A stretch of 64,000 bases of DNA from an uncultured Bacteroidota bacterium (GCA_902560045.1 CACEKJ010000002.1:26071-90070); one strand, 5' to 3'. Positions 31,902 through 41,408 are shown, counted from the first letter of the stretch. A program made the numbers and translations. The notes: generated from the letters alone by a model not told the origin.

Positions 31902-32180
31902 TAAAATAAAGATAATTAGAACACAAAAGTATTAAAGAAAACATTAAAAATTAACTTATAAAGACGATAAGATTTTTAAAATAAAAAAAAAGAAAAATAT
32001 GTTATTAACAATAAGGTATATTTCGAATCTTTTTTTGCATTATTTATATGGAATGAAGACAGTTATTGAAATGTTTATAAATATGACTTAAAATCAAAAA
32101 ATAATTCTTAATGATTTTTAAATTTATTAATATATTATGCAATCATTTAAAATCAATAATTAACTAAAGCAAATTTAAAA

Positions 32181-33185
32181 ATGAGCACAGCAAAATTAGA
32201 ATATATTTGGCTAGATGGATATGTTCCAACGCAAAACATGCGTAGTAAAACAAAAATGTTAAAAGATTTTGACGGAAAACTTGAAAGTTGTCCAGTTTGG
32301 GCATTTGACGGCAGTTCAACTCAACAGGCAGAAGGAGGCTCTTCTGACTGTTTATTAAAACCTGTTGCAATATTTCCTGATCCAACAAGAGAAAATGGGT
32401 TTCTTGTAATGACAGAAGTTATGAATCCTGACGGTACACCACATGCTTCCAATGGTAGAGCTACAATAGACGATGATGATGATGATTTCTGGTTTGGATT
32501 TGAGCAAGAGTATTTTATCATGGATACTGATACTGACCTTCCACTTGGTTTTCCTCCTGGAGGTTATCCTGGCCCGCAAGGACTCTACTATTGTTCAGTT
32601 GGCGGTAAGAATACCCATGGGAGGCAGCTTGTAGAAGATCATGCTGATATCTGCTTGGCAGCTGGGATCAATATTGAGGGAATTAATCAAGAGGTTGCAT
32701 GTGGGCAATGGGAATTCCAGGTATTTGGAAAAGGTGCTAAAAAAGCAGGTGATCAACTTTGGGTTGCTAGATATATATTAGACAGATTAACAGAAGACTA
32801 CGGATATTATATTGAATATCATCCCAAACCAATACAAGGAGATTGGAATGGGTCTGGTATGCATGCTAATTTTTCAAATGAAACTCTAAGAACATGTGGT
32901 TCCAAAGAAACATATGAAAAAATATGTGAAGCGTTTAGACCTGTAGTTGACGAGCATATTGCTGTTTACGGAGCATACAATGATATGAGACTAACAGGAT
33001 TGCATGAAACACAATCTATTGATCAATTTAGTTATGGAGTATCCGATAGGGGTGCATCAATTAGAATACCTATTATCACTGTTGAAAAGGGTTACAAAGG
33101 ATGGCTTGAAGATAGACGACCTGCTTCAAATGCGGATCCATATAAAATTGCAGCACGAATAATAAAAACTGTAAAATCAGCCTAA
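32181..33185 (+). CDS. Glutamine synthetase, type II (eukaryote-like GSII)
   Basis: EYIWLDGY, WAFDGSSTQQAEGGSSDCLLKP, GFEQEYF, DWNGSGMHANFS, GASIRIP; 334 aa. Confidence 0.92.
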   Translation: MSTAKLEYIWLDGYVPTQNMRSKTKMLKDFDGKLESCPVWAFDGSSTQQAEGGSSDCLLKPVAIFPDPTRENGFLVMTEVMNPDGTPHASNGRATIDDDDDDFWFGFEQEYFIMDTDTDLPLGFPPGGYPGPQGLYYCSVGGKNTHGRQLVEDHADICLAAGINIEGINQEVACGQWEFQVFGKGAKKAGDQLWVARYILDRLTEDYGYYIEYHPKPIQGDWNGSGMHANFSNETLRTCGSKETYEKICEAFRPVVDEHIAVYGAYNDMRLTGLHETQSIDQFSYGVSDRGASIRIPIITVEKGYKGWLEDRRPASNADPYKIAARIIKTVKSA

Positions 33186-33202
33186 AAAATCTGTGCTTAA
33201 TT

Positions 33203-33237
33203 AAAAAAGGAATTGTGAAAACGGTTCCTTTTTTTTT
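33203..33237. terminator. Bidirectional intrinsic terminator between GSII and antiporter
   Basis: AAAAAAGGAA...TTCCTTTTTT hairpin between convergent genes. Confidence 0.75.
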
Positions 33238-34171
33238 AAATAAATGCCAGTGTTATAAAAACGAAGTATAAGAGGAGCATAAAGAAGCCCTTTAATTTTC
33301 CGAGATCGTTCCTTCTGGGTAATATCACCATAAATAACAATAGAAGTGCAAAAAACAACATCCAAATTATATCTCTTTCTATAATCTCCTGTGCTATTTG
33401 AATTGGTTTAATAATTGCCGTAATTCCTAAAACCGAACCAATATTAAAAATATTTGAACCAATTAAATTACCAACAGAAATTCCTTTTTCTTTTTTTGCT
33501 ATTGCAATAAGGGATGCTGCAAGCTCAGGAATACTGGTACCTATTGCTACTATGGAAACCGAAATAACCGCTTCACTTATATTTATCTGCTTGGCAAAAT
33601 TTACTGCTCCATTTACAAGGAATTCAGCACCAAAGTAGAGAGATACAGAAGATATTAGTAGCCATATGATTATTTTAGTATTTGAGGTAGACACTAATTT
33701 ATCGTCTATATCATCAATATTTAATTTATTATCTGATTTTTTTAAAGAGAAATAAATAAAAAATAAAAGTGAGACAACCAAAATAGCTCCTTCAACTTGG
33801 TTTAAAACCATATCAGTTATGCAAAACACTGTCAATAAAATTGAAAAACCAAACATGATTGGCCAATCCTGCCGGTAAAAATTTTTATCGACTTTTATAA
33901 AACTTAGAATAGAAATAATAGATAAAACAAGAGCAATGTTTGCAATATTTGATCCTATAACATTATTAATTGCAATAGCAGGAGAATTACTTAAAGCTGC
34001 ATTTATACTAACTATTAATTCTGGAAGTGAAGTTGCAAAAGCTACAACTGTCATTCCTATTACCAGCTTGGAAATATTAAACTTTAGAGATAAAGCAACG
34101 GATGATCTTACAATAAATTCACCACCGATTACCAACAATAAAAATCCAAAAAATATAAAAAATAGATTCAT
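33236..34171 (-). CDS. Calcium/sodium antiporter (CaCA/YrbG family)
   Basis: Two alpha repeats: VIGMTVVAFATSLPELIVS and VSIVAIGTSIPELAAS with GSNIANI/GSNIFNI. Confidence 0.92.
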   Translation of the reverse strand: MNLFFIFFGFLLLVIGGEFIVRSSVALSLKFNISKLVIGMTVVAFATSLPELIVSINAALSNSPAIAINNVIGSNIANIALVLSIISILSFIKVDKNFYRQDWPIMFGFSILLTVFCITDMVLNQVEGAILVVSLLFFIYFSLKKSDNKLNIDDIDDKLVSTSNTKIIIWLLISSVSLYFGAEFLVNGAVNFAKQINISEAVISVSIVAIGTSIPELAASLIAIAKKEKGISVGNLIGSNIFNIGSVLGITAIIKPIQIAQEIIERDIIWMLFFALLLLFMVILPRRNDLGKLKGFFMLLLYFVFITLAFI

Positions 34172-34172
34172 A

Positions 34173-35327
34173 CTAATTGATGATTAATTTAGAATTATAA
34201 ATACCCGATTTTGTATTACTTCTAAGAAAATAAATACCTGAGGGTAAATCTAATTCAACGCTATTGGAGCTGTCAATTATTTTATTAAGAATATTTTGAC
34301 CGTTTAAATTAAAAATTTCAATAATTTCATCTTCCATATCAGAACTGAAATTTATAATTCCTGAAGACGGGTTTGGATAGATAATTGTTTTTACAATTTC
34401 ATTTTCTGGAACGGTTAAATTTTCATTCCACACAAGACCAACATTATCACCCCACAAATAATTGACTAGATTGGGATGATCAATAAATGGATTCCTGTTT
34501 TGCTGAAAACCAAATATTATTTCATTTCTGTTGATTTCAAAATCATCAACTGGATCACTTAAATGCCAATCTAAAAGTGAGGATAATTTACCTAAAATAG
34601 GTTCGGTATTGTTAGGAGTTGTATAATCTACAAGTTCTAAATCAAATGTGTTATTTTCATGATCAACACCTGGATCATACCTGACTACCATATAGAATAA
34701 AATTCTTGCAATATCACCTTTAACATAATCTGGTGGCTCCCAACTATCACTATCCGTTAAACAATCTGACGCTTCCGAATGTTGATTTCCGCCAAAATCA
34801 AAGTCTTTAGTACCTCTAGAGGAATTAACAGATCTGTCACAAGGTTTTAAATTGTGAACATCTGTGTATGCATTGTCATCTTCATCGGGAAAGCCATGTG
34901 ACTTAGGCCAAATATGTTCTCTATTCCATGAATTACTCTGAGTTCCATTTCCATTTTCGTATTGTGAATAATTTCCGCTACCATCTCTATAACCTTTTTC
35001 CTGAGATCTACCGGTATAAACTAATATCATGTTATTATTTTCATTTGGGTCCTGATCAGATTCCTGAAGTATATCCCATGTATCTGTTGAATTAGAAGTA
35101 TATGGAAATATGACATGATTTGATATAATTTGATGCAATGCCTCTTTTAACTCATCACTTGATAAATTATTTGCCTGATCATAGTAACCTTGTGGGATAT
35201 TAGTCTGTACTACACCATAGGTTGGATTAGACGGAGGCCCAAAATTAGATTGAGAAAAAAAACAGAGAGGGAACAAAAATATAAATACAAATATTCTTTT
35301 CATTGAAGCAAATATAGTGCAATTCAC
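34173..35327 (-). CDS. Secreted endonuclease I family protein with T9SS C-terminal sorting domain
   Basis: NSWNREHIWPKSHGF, DVHNLKPCDRSVNSSRGTKDF; C-term IIYPNPSSGIINFSS...GIYFLRS. Confidence 0.92.
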   Translation of the reverse strand: MNCTIFASMKRIFVFIFLFPLCFFSQSNFGPPSNPTYGVVQTNIPQGYYDQANNLSSDELKEALHQIISNHVIFPYTSNSTDTWDILQESDQDPNENNNMILVYTGRSQEKGYRDGSGNYSQYENGNGTQSNSWNREHIWPKSHGFPDEDDNAYTDVHNLKPCDRSVNSSRGTKDFDFGGNQHSEASDCLTDSDSWEPPDYVKGDIARILFYMVVRYDPGVDHENNTFDLELVDYTTPNNTEPILGKLSSLLDWHLSDPVDDFEINRNEIIFGFQQNRNPFIDHPNLVNYLWGDNVGLVWNENLTVPENEIVKTIIYPNPSSGIINFSSDMEDEIIEIFNLNGQNILNKIIDSSNSVELDLPSGIYFLRSNTKSGIYNSKLIIN

Positions 35328-35375
35328 ACTATTTGTCTAATAAAACCTTGGCATAAGGTTTGCAATTATTTTAAT

Positions 35376-35750
35376 ATGAAAATTAGATTACTTTTAATCG
35401 CTTTAACTATAGTTTTTTCTTGTGGAACTAAGAATTCTGGCATATCAAAATCTTCGTCAAAGATTACCATTTCACCAGCTGCAACTACCCTTTTAGAGGT
35501 CATAACAGGTAAATTTCCTGGTGTTACAGTTGTTGGTGATAAAGTATTGATTAGAGGCGGTAGCCTTTCGATTAATAACCAAGCTTATGCAATTTATGAT
35601 GTTGACGGTAATATTTACACTGACTATCCTTCTTTTATTGATCCACAGATGGTTAAAAGCATTACTATATTAAAATCACTAGCTGCAACAAATAAGTATG
35701 GTGGAATAGCAAGAGGTGGAGCAATACTAATCCGCTTAAAAACAAACTAA
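35376..35750 (+). CDS. Stand-alone TonB-plug-like lipoprotein
   Basis: 124 aa; lipobox IVFSCG; ITGKFPGVTVVGDKVLIRGG...YDVDGNIY...DPQMVKSITILKSLAATNKYGGIARGGAILIRLK. Confidence 0.75.
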   Translation: MKIRLLLIALTIVFSCGTKNSGISKSSSKITISPAATTLLEVITGKFPGVTVVGDKVLIRGGSLSINNQAYAIYDVDGNIYTDYPSFIDPQMVKSITILKSLAATNKYGGIARGGAILIRLKTN

Positions 35751-35754
35751 TAAT

Positions 35755-36303
35755 ATGAAATTCTTTATAACTTTAATTTTAACTACGACCGCAATGATTT
35801 CTAATTATGAAACTCAGAAGTATGACGTCATCTTGTCAGATAATAATTTTGAAATTCGTTTCTATGATTCATCTTTAAAAGCTAGAGTAGTTTCGGATAG
35901 AAGCGCAAACGGAAACTTTTACAAACTTTTTCAATTTATCAGTGGAAATAATTCAAAAGGAGAGAAAATTGCAATGACCACTCCAGTGTATATGAAAAAT
36001 GACGAAAATCAAAATACCATGGAATTCGTTATGCCTTCAAATTATAATTTAGAAACAATTTCTCAGCCTAAAGACAAAGATGTTGTAATCTTTGAATCAG
36101 AAGCAAAATATTATGCATGTATTAAATATGGAGGATACTCAAATTCTAAAAAATTTAACTCTCACTCTAAAGAACTACTTAAAAAACTTAATGAGTTAAA
36201 TATCAATATCAAAGGAGATATTTTTTACGTATCATACAATAGCCCTTACAAAGTTTTTAACAGAAGAAACGAGGCAATGGTAGAAATTATTTATGAAAAT
36301 TAA
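35755..36303 (+). CDS. SOUL-family heme-binding protein
   Basis: KIAMTTPVYMK, MEFVMPSNYNLETISQP. Confidence 0.85.
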   Translation: MKFFITLILTTTAMISNYETQKYDVILSDNNFEIRFYDSSLKARVVSDRSANGNFYKLFQFISGNNSKGEKIAMTTPVYMKNDENQNTMEFVMPSNYNLETISQPKDKDVVIFESEAKYYACIKYGGYSNSKKFNSHSKELLKKLNELNINIKGDIFYVSYNSPYKVFNRRNEAMVEIIYEN

Positions 36304-36743
36304 TTTTCCCGTATAGCTACTCCATTCGCTATCATATTAATTTTAAACTCAGGACTAACTATTTGAGCAATTTCTTCCTCAGACCGCTTTGCATCCTCAG
36401 CATAATGCTTTAACCTTTCAATAGAAATAGTATCGCGAAATATTTTACCCGACATTAGAATTTGTTTTCCTTCTATTCCTGATTTTGGAACAAAAAAACC
36501 ATAATCCTTAAATTTTACGAAAACAGTATCCGTATCAACTAGTACATTCATCCAGCATCCTTTCTTAGGACAAACATCAATTATTTGTCCAGCTATATTT
36601 GTTATTTCAAAATCATTTTCAATACTTTCAAAATAACTTATTTGACTATTAATATCCTCCCCATAATTTATATAAGTGGTTTTTTCATTACATGAATAAC
36701 TTGTTAATAAAGTCAAAAAAACGAGTAAAAAATTAAACTTCAT
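36300..36743 (-). CDS. DUF4920 lipoprotein
   Basis: ITNIAGQIIDVCPKKGCWMNVLVD; lipobox TSYSC. Confidence 0.8.
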   Translation of the reverse strand: MKFNFLLVFLTLLTSYSCNEKTTYINYGEDINSQISYFESIENDFEITNIAGQIIDVCPKKGCWMNVLVDTDTVFVKFKDYGFFVPKSGIEGKQILMSGKIFRDTISIERLKHYAEDAKRSEEEIAQIVSPEFKINMIANGVAIREN

Positions 36744-36777
36744 TTTAATTAATTTTGCATACCAAATTTATGATATT

Positions 36778-37293
36778 TTGTCGAGAGATTTACATAAAAT
36801 TAAAAAGAAGTGGAAAGTGGAATATGAAGAAAAAATAAACTCTTCATTAGAATCTCTTTGGGAATTAATTTCATCCCCTTCAAATCTTGAATTATTTCAT
36901 CCATTTTGTAGTTCAAATAAAACTATTAAATGGCCTGGGGAAAATTCTATTGACGAACTAATTTATCTCAATGGACTGACATACATTAGAAAATTTACTA
37001 ATTGGGAAGAGAAAAAGGGATATAGTTTATTTATAGGCGAAAAAAATAAGGGTCAATCATACGTAATTTGGGATATTTACAAAAGAGGAGAGTCCGTTTA
37101 CTTAAAAATTTCTGTTTATCCGTATTTTCTAAGAAATTTTCCAAAGATTGCTTCTTACATACCATACAAATTGATTGTTACTCCAGCCTTACAATCTTAT
37201 TTAAAAAGTGTAATTGGTGGAATAAACTATTATTTAGAATCCAAGTCAATCACTCCAAAAAATTATTTTGGAGAACACAAGTGGTTTTCTTGA
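36778..37293 (+). CDS. SRPBCC/START-like protein
   Basis: EEKINSSLESLWELISSPSNLELFHPFC; 171 aa; TTG start. Confidence 0.7.
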   Translation: MSRDLHKIKKKWKVEYEEKINSSLESLWELISSPSNLELFHPFCSSNKTIKWPGENSIDELIYLNGLTYIRKFTNWEEKKGYSLFIGEKNKGQSYVIWDIYKRGESVYLKISVYPYFLRNFPKIASYIPYKLIVTPALQSYLKSVIGGINYYLESKSITPKNYFGEHKWFS

Positions 37294-37348
37294 AGTTTTA
37301 GAGATGTTTGGTATAAATTTTGGTACATAAGATATATTTAAAATTATA

Positions 37349-38056
37349 ATGAGAAAAGTAAATTTATTTGAAGAGTTATTAAGTGAAAGAAATAAAGAAA
37401 TAAGTTCTGATGAGCTAAAGTCTATTGTAAAAAAAATATGGAGTAATCATGATTCTAAAAAAGATAAAATAAGGATATCATTGAATAAAAAAAATGATTA
37501 TAAAAATAATCAGCTAAAATTTGATAAAATGGAATCTAAAAATATATTCCATAAAGACACGATTAAGAAAATATGTGTTAGATACAGGCTTAGATTTCTT
37601 GATTCTAATTTATTTAAAGGAGAATATCCAAAAAATATTACTAGAATAATTACAGATTTAGAGTCTAAACACGATACAAGCCTTAGTAATTTTAAGATAA
37701 TGGCTCCATCAAAACTTTTTAAAATAAAAAGTCCGGATGACCCAATTCTATTTGTACCAATAGGAAATGACTATTTTTATCTTGTACATAAATGGGGAAA
37801 AGAATTTAATAAATTAAGAAAACTTATGGTTCTTCCATTTAAAAATATTGATAACCTAACTATATTTTCAATTTTGGTTAGCATTTTTTTTGCATTAGTA
37901 GGTAAATTGGTAATGCCAAGTTTAACATCCTCTGAAGTATTTATTCTATTCTTGTTTCTTGTTAAAGGATTTATTTTTATTTTCTTCTACATGTTCTTTT
38001 TAACCAGAAGGAATTTCAGCGAAAGTAATTGGAATAGTAAATTCGATTCATTTTAA
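37349..38056 (+). CDS. Conserved hypothetical, C-terminal TM helices
   Basis: 235 aa intact ORF, two TM segments. Confidence 0.6.
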   Translation: MRKVNLFEELLSERNKEISSDELKSIVKKIWSNHDSKKDKIRISLNKKNDYKNNQLKFDKMESKNIFHKDTIKKICVRYRLRFLDSNLFKGEYPKNITRIITDLESKHDTSLSNFKIMAPSKLFKIKSPDDPILFVPIGNDYFYLVHKWGKEFNKLRKLMVLPFKNIDNLTIFSILVSIFFALVGKLVMPSLTSSEVFILFLFLVKGFIFIFFYMFFLTRRNFSESNWNSKFDSF

Positions 38057-38077
38057 TACTTACTTGATTTTATATAA

Positions 38078-38109
38078 TAAAAAAAGACCCACTAATTAAA
38101 GTGAGCCTT
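38078..38109 (-). terminator. Displaced original tRNA-Arg terminator
   Basis: Minus strand AAGGCTCACT-TTAATT-AGTGGGTCTTTTT hairpin (10 bp with G.U) next to the tRNA 3' fragment. Confidence 0.7.
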
Positions 38110-38115
38110 AACAGA

Positions 38116-38160
38116 TGTGACCTCGGAGGGATTCAAACCCCCAACCTTCTGAGCCGTAAT
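38116..38160 (-). repeat. tRNA-Arg 3'-half fragment (outer attachment site of element 1)
   Basis: 47 bp (38114-38160) identical to 41262-41308; diverges exactly after anticodon-loop core GCCGTAAT. Confidence 0.92.
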
Positions 38161-38290
38161 TAGAAAATCTTCCCTGTAAGTAAAATTTTGAATAAATTAT
38201 CAGATTAAATATTAATCTATTAGTTTGTTTTTTTACAGGTTAAAATAGTTAGAAGGACAAAAAAATTATTCATAAACTTTCTTAAAAAAG

Positions 38291-38312
38291 TGTGTCACCA
38301 TATGTGTCACCA
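38291..38312 (+). repeat. Element 1 left arm repeats (2x TGTGTCACCA, 12-bp period)
   Basis: 38291-38300 and 38303-38312. Confidence 0.85.
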
Positions 38313-38363
38313 AAAAATAATTTTTAATTTATCAAGATATAATTAGATTTATTATATTTAATT

Positions 38364-40655
38364 ATGACTAGAGAAGATTTTTTAGAAAAAATTACAACCA
38401 CTGATAATTTAAGATCTGTCTCAAGAATAAAAAATCAAAAATACAACTTTAAGTCTGTAAGCAACTCTGAAAAAGATGAGTTAATAAATCAAGGATGGGA
38501 AATCGACAGAGAAAATGTTAACTCCGTCAGACTAAAAAAACCCAAATTACATTCGGTAATATTTGAAAATAAAGTTTGGTCAGTATTTCAAAAAATGGGA
38601 TACAGCAGATTAAATATTGACAATACATTTAAAATTCCATATTCAAATAACCAAGATATACCTCCGAGACAAATCGATGTTTTTTGTTTTGATGATGATA
38701 CAGCCATAGTAATTGAATGTAAAAGTTCCGAATCCAGAAGACCCAGACCACTTCAAACAATCATAAATGACTTTGCAAATATTCGAGATGGAATAATAAG
38801 GTATTTAAATAGCATTTTTGAAACCAGAAAAAAAGTTAAATTAATTTTAGCTACTAATAATATAGTTGTTTCTGAAAATGATGTAAATAGAATTAAAGAA
38901 AATAACATCCTGTTATTTACACAAGATGATATCAATTATTACGATCAACTGTCTTCTCATTTAGGAGAGGCTTCAAAATATCAATTATTTGGAAGAATAT
39001 TTTCAGGTCAATCTATACCTTCTTTAAAAAATAAAGTTCCTGCAATAAGAGGTAAAATGGGTGGTCATACTTATTATTCATTTTCAATTCAGCCAGAAAA
39101 ATTACTTAAACTTTCTTACATATTACATAATAATACAACCAGTGAAGAAGTAGTTGGAACTTATCAGAGAATGGTAAATAAAAAAAGAATTTCAGACATT
39201 GGTGCCTTTTTAGATTCAAATGATGGAGGTTCTGGATTTTTTCCTAATTCGATTATTGTGAATTTTGACACCAGTGGAAGAAATTTAGTTTTTGATAAAA
39301 TATCATCCGATCACGACGTTGAAGATTGTTCAGTTGGTGTTCTAAAACTTCCAGATAAATTTAGATCTGCATTTATTATTGACGGACAACATAGACTTTA
39401 TGGGTATTCAAAAAGTGAATGGAAATCAAAACATACAATTCCTGTAGTGGCATTTGAAAATCTTCCTGTTGAAAATCAAGTTGATATGTTTGTAAATATC
39501 AATCACAAACAGAAATCTGTTTCACAAAATTTATTGACAACTATTAAAGCTGAACTACATTGGAACTCGCCAATTTATAATAATGCAATTTTTGCAGTAA
39601 TGGCTAGATTATTAATGGAGTTATCTAAAGATAATTCTAGTCCGCTATATGGACGAATAAAGCTTGGGGAAAACAAAAAATCAGATTTGGTTAATATTAC
39701 GTTAGACTATATTATAAGTTACGGATTCAAAAAAACTAATTTTTTTGCTAAGATTTCCAGAAATAGATTGGTGTCTACTGGTCATTTATGGGTTGATGAT
39801 TATTCAAGAATGCTTATTAAAGCAAAAAAGTTTTTTATTCTTATTTTCAAATATATAAAAGAAAAAAGCGAACAAAACTGGGATTTGGGTAGTTCTGGAG
39901 GAGGTTTTATTTCGATGAATATCGGAATTGCTTCAGTTATTCGATTAGTTGATTCTGTAATTAAATTAGATTCTTTATCAAATAACTCACAAATACAAAC
40001 CAAATCTGCAGAGGACATATTTGATATTTGTAAACCGAAGCTAGAACATCTTTCAAATTATATTAACGGCCTAAGTATTTCAGAGATACAAAATTTCAGA
40101 AGTGCCGGTACAGGTGGTCAAGGAAGGGATAATGTTTATAGAGAATTTCAAAACTATATATATCAAAATGATCCAAATTTTAATCCTGATGGCCTACAAG
40201 AATGGATAAGAAATAATTCAGGTGAATTTAATGATTCTGGTACAGAAATGGTAAGAGACTTAGAGCTGAAAATTTTTGATACAGTAAAATCTAAAATCAT
40301 TGAAAAATATAATTTTGGGGCAGAATGGTTACGTCCTGAGGCTATACCTAGAGGTGTTTTAAGTAAAACCTATGAGATGTATAATGAACAAGGACAAAGA
40401 GAGCCACAAGAAAATTTCTTAGACCTAAGCAGCTATAAATCTATTATAGAAAAAGGTGATAACTGGGCAAGTTGTTTTAAAGAGATTTTTACAGACCCAA
40501 GGATTGTCGGAAGCGCAAATAAGGAAAGATCACTTGAATGGATGCTTAAACTAAATGAAATTAGAAGAAAAACTGCTCATCCCACCAGAGCACCAATAAC
40601 TCCTGATGAAAACGATTTCTTAATTTTCTTAAAAAGCTGGTTAATTGATGAGTGA
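38364..40655 (+). CDS. Multidomain PD-(D/E)xK + DGQHR (DndB/DpdB-like) + HEPN-like protein
   Basis: N-term RQIDVF-x-ECK (D105...E118xK120); FIIDGQHRLYGYSK at 39381; C-term LNEIRRKTAHP (Rx4H) at ~40563-40580. Confidence 0.85.
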   Translation: MTREDFLEKITTTDNLRSVSRIKNQKYNFKSVSNSEKDELINQGWEIDRENVNSVRLKKPKLHSVIFENKVWSVFQKMGYSRLNIDNTFKIPYSNNQDIPPRQIDVFCFDDDTAIVIECKSSESRRPRPLQTIINDFANIRDGIIRYLNSIFETRKKVKLILATNNIVVSENDVNRIKENNILLFTQDDINYYDQLSSHLGEASKYQLFGRIFSGQSIPSLKNKVPAIRGKMGGHTYYSFSIQPEKLLKLSYILHNNTTSEEVVGTYQRMVNKKRISDIGAFLDSNDGGSGFFPNSIIVNFDTSGRNLVFDKISSDHDVEDCSVGVLKLPDKFRSAFIIDGQHRLYGYSKSEWKSKHTIPVVAFENLPVENQVDMFVNINHKQKSVSQNLLTTIKAELHWNSPIYNNAIFAVMARLLMELSKDNSSPLYGRIKLGENKKSDLVNITLDYIISYGFKKTNFFAKISRNRLVSTGHLWVDDYSRMLIKAKKFFILIFKYIKEKSEQNWDLGSSGGGFISMNIGIASVIRLVDSVIKLDSLSNNSQIQTKSAEDIFDICKPKLEHLSNYINGLSISEIQNFRSAGTGGQGRDNVYREFQNYIYQNDPNFNPDGLQEWIRNNSGEFNDSGTEMVRDLELKIFDTVKSKIIEKYNFGAEWLRPEAIPRGVLSKTYEMYNEQGQREPQENFLDLSSYKSIIEKGDNWASCFKEIFTDPRIVGSANKERSLEWMLKLNEIRRKTAHPTRAPITPDENDFLIFLKSWLIDE

Positions 40656-41103
40656 CATTATAATATTTGATCTTGATGGAACAATTGCATTAATTGATAA
40701 AAGAAGAGAACTAAGTACTAAGAAAGATTATAAAATTGATTGGGATATTTTTTTTGATCCAAAAAATATTAAACTTGACAAACCTAATTACCCTGTAATT
40801 GAATTATTAAAGCTATTAAAATCAAAAGGATTTAAAATTTTTATTCTTAGTGGTAGATTAAATACAACAAAAGAAGCAACCTTAGAATGGTTGCACAAAA
40901 ATGATATTGAATTTGACCAAATAAAAATGAGAAAAAATACTATTAAAGGTAAATATATTTCTGATGTTGAACTAAAGGAAAAATGGATGACGGAAATTGG
41001 AAAAGAAAATATTTTTTGTGTATTTGACGATAGAAATGCTCTAGTTGAAATGTGGAGAAGAAATGGACTTACCTGCTTTCAAGTAGCAGATGGAAATTTT
41101 TAG
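40648..41103 (+). CDS. HAD-superfamily phosphatase resembling polynucleotide kinase 3'-phosphatase domain
   Basis: IIFDLDGTIALIDKR, FILSGRLNTTKEATLEWL, FCVFDDRNALVEMWRRNGLTCFQVADG; ATG overlaps upstream stop by 8 bp. Confidence 0.8.
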   Translation: MSDIIIFDLDGTIALIDKRRELSTKKDYKIDWDIFFDPKNIKLDKPNYPVIELLKLLKSKGFKIFILSGRLNTTKEATLEWLHKNDIEFDQIKMRKNTIKGKYISDVELKEKWMTEIGKENIFCVFDDRNALVEMWRRNGLTCFQVADGNF

Positions 41104-41144
41104 AAGTTAGCTTATTTAATTATTCTTCTAAATACTTCAAGCTG

Positions 41145-41224
41145 TGTGTCACCAAATGTGTCACCAATTAGGAAAATAAATTTGAAAATTAAAAAAACAA
41201 AAAATAGACTAATTTGTGTCACCA
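41145..41224 (+). repeat. Element 1 right arm repeats (3x TGTGTCACCA)
   Basis: 41145-41154, 41157-41166 (12-bp period), 41215-41224. Confidence 0.85.
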
Positions 41225-41230
41225 AAAAAG

Positions 41231-41259
41231 AAAGACCCACTACAAAAAGCGAGTCTTTA
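41231..41259 (-). terminator. Element-supplied tRNA-Arg terminator copy
   Basis: AAAGACCCACT...AGCGAGTCTTT imperfect hairpin, diverged copy of 38078-38109. Confidence 0.6.
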
Positions 41260-41265
41260 CTGATG

Positions 41266-41339
41266 TGACCTCGGAGGGATTCAAACCCCCAACCTTCTGA
41301 GCCGTAATCAGATGCACTATTCAGTTATGCTACGAGGCC
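41266..41339 (-). tRNA. tRNA-Arg(ACG), intact
   Basis: GGCCTCG acceptor paired with CGAGGTC; anticodon arm TCTGA-TTACGGC-TCAGA (ACG); T-arm GGGGG-TTTGAAT-CCCTC. Confidence 0.95.
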
Positions 41340-41384
41340 GTTATATTCTTAAAATTGCTACTTTGTAAATCTCTTAAAAAATAC

Positions 41385-41408
41385 GTGGGTACAACGTGGG
41401 GTACAACG
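41385..41408 (+). repeat. Element 2 left arm repeats (GTGGGTACAACGTGGGGTACAACG)
   Basis: GGGTACAACG at 41387 and 41399. Confidence 0.85.

Larger units (their letters stand above)
38153..41308. mobile_element. Element 1: ~3.15-kb tRNA-Arg integrated element without integrase
   Basis: Bounded by tRNA 3'-half duplication; 12-bp-spaced TGTGTCACCA repeats near both ends; cargo operon; no recombinase ORF. Confidence 0.8.

Noticed and set aside
32164-32579. Minus-strand ORFs opposite glutamine synthetase
   Set aside because: Antisense shadow ORFs with no domain features over a strongly coding gene.
38291-41224. TGTGTCACCA repeats as a CRISPR or tandem array
   Set aside because: Only five 10-bp copies split between two distant ends, no spacers of uniform size, no cas genes; fits attachment-arm sites better.
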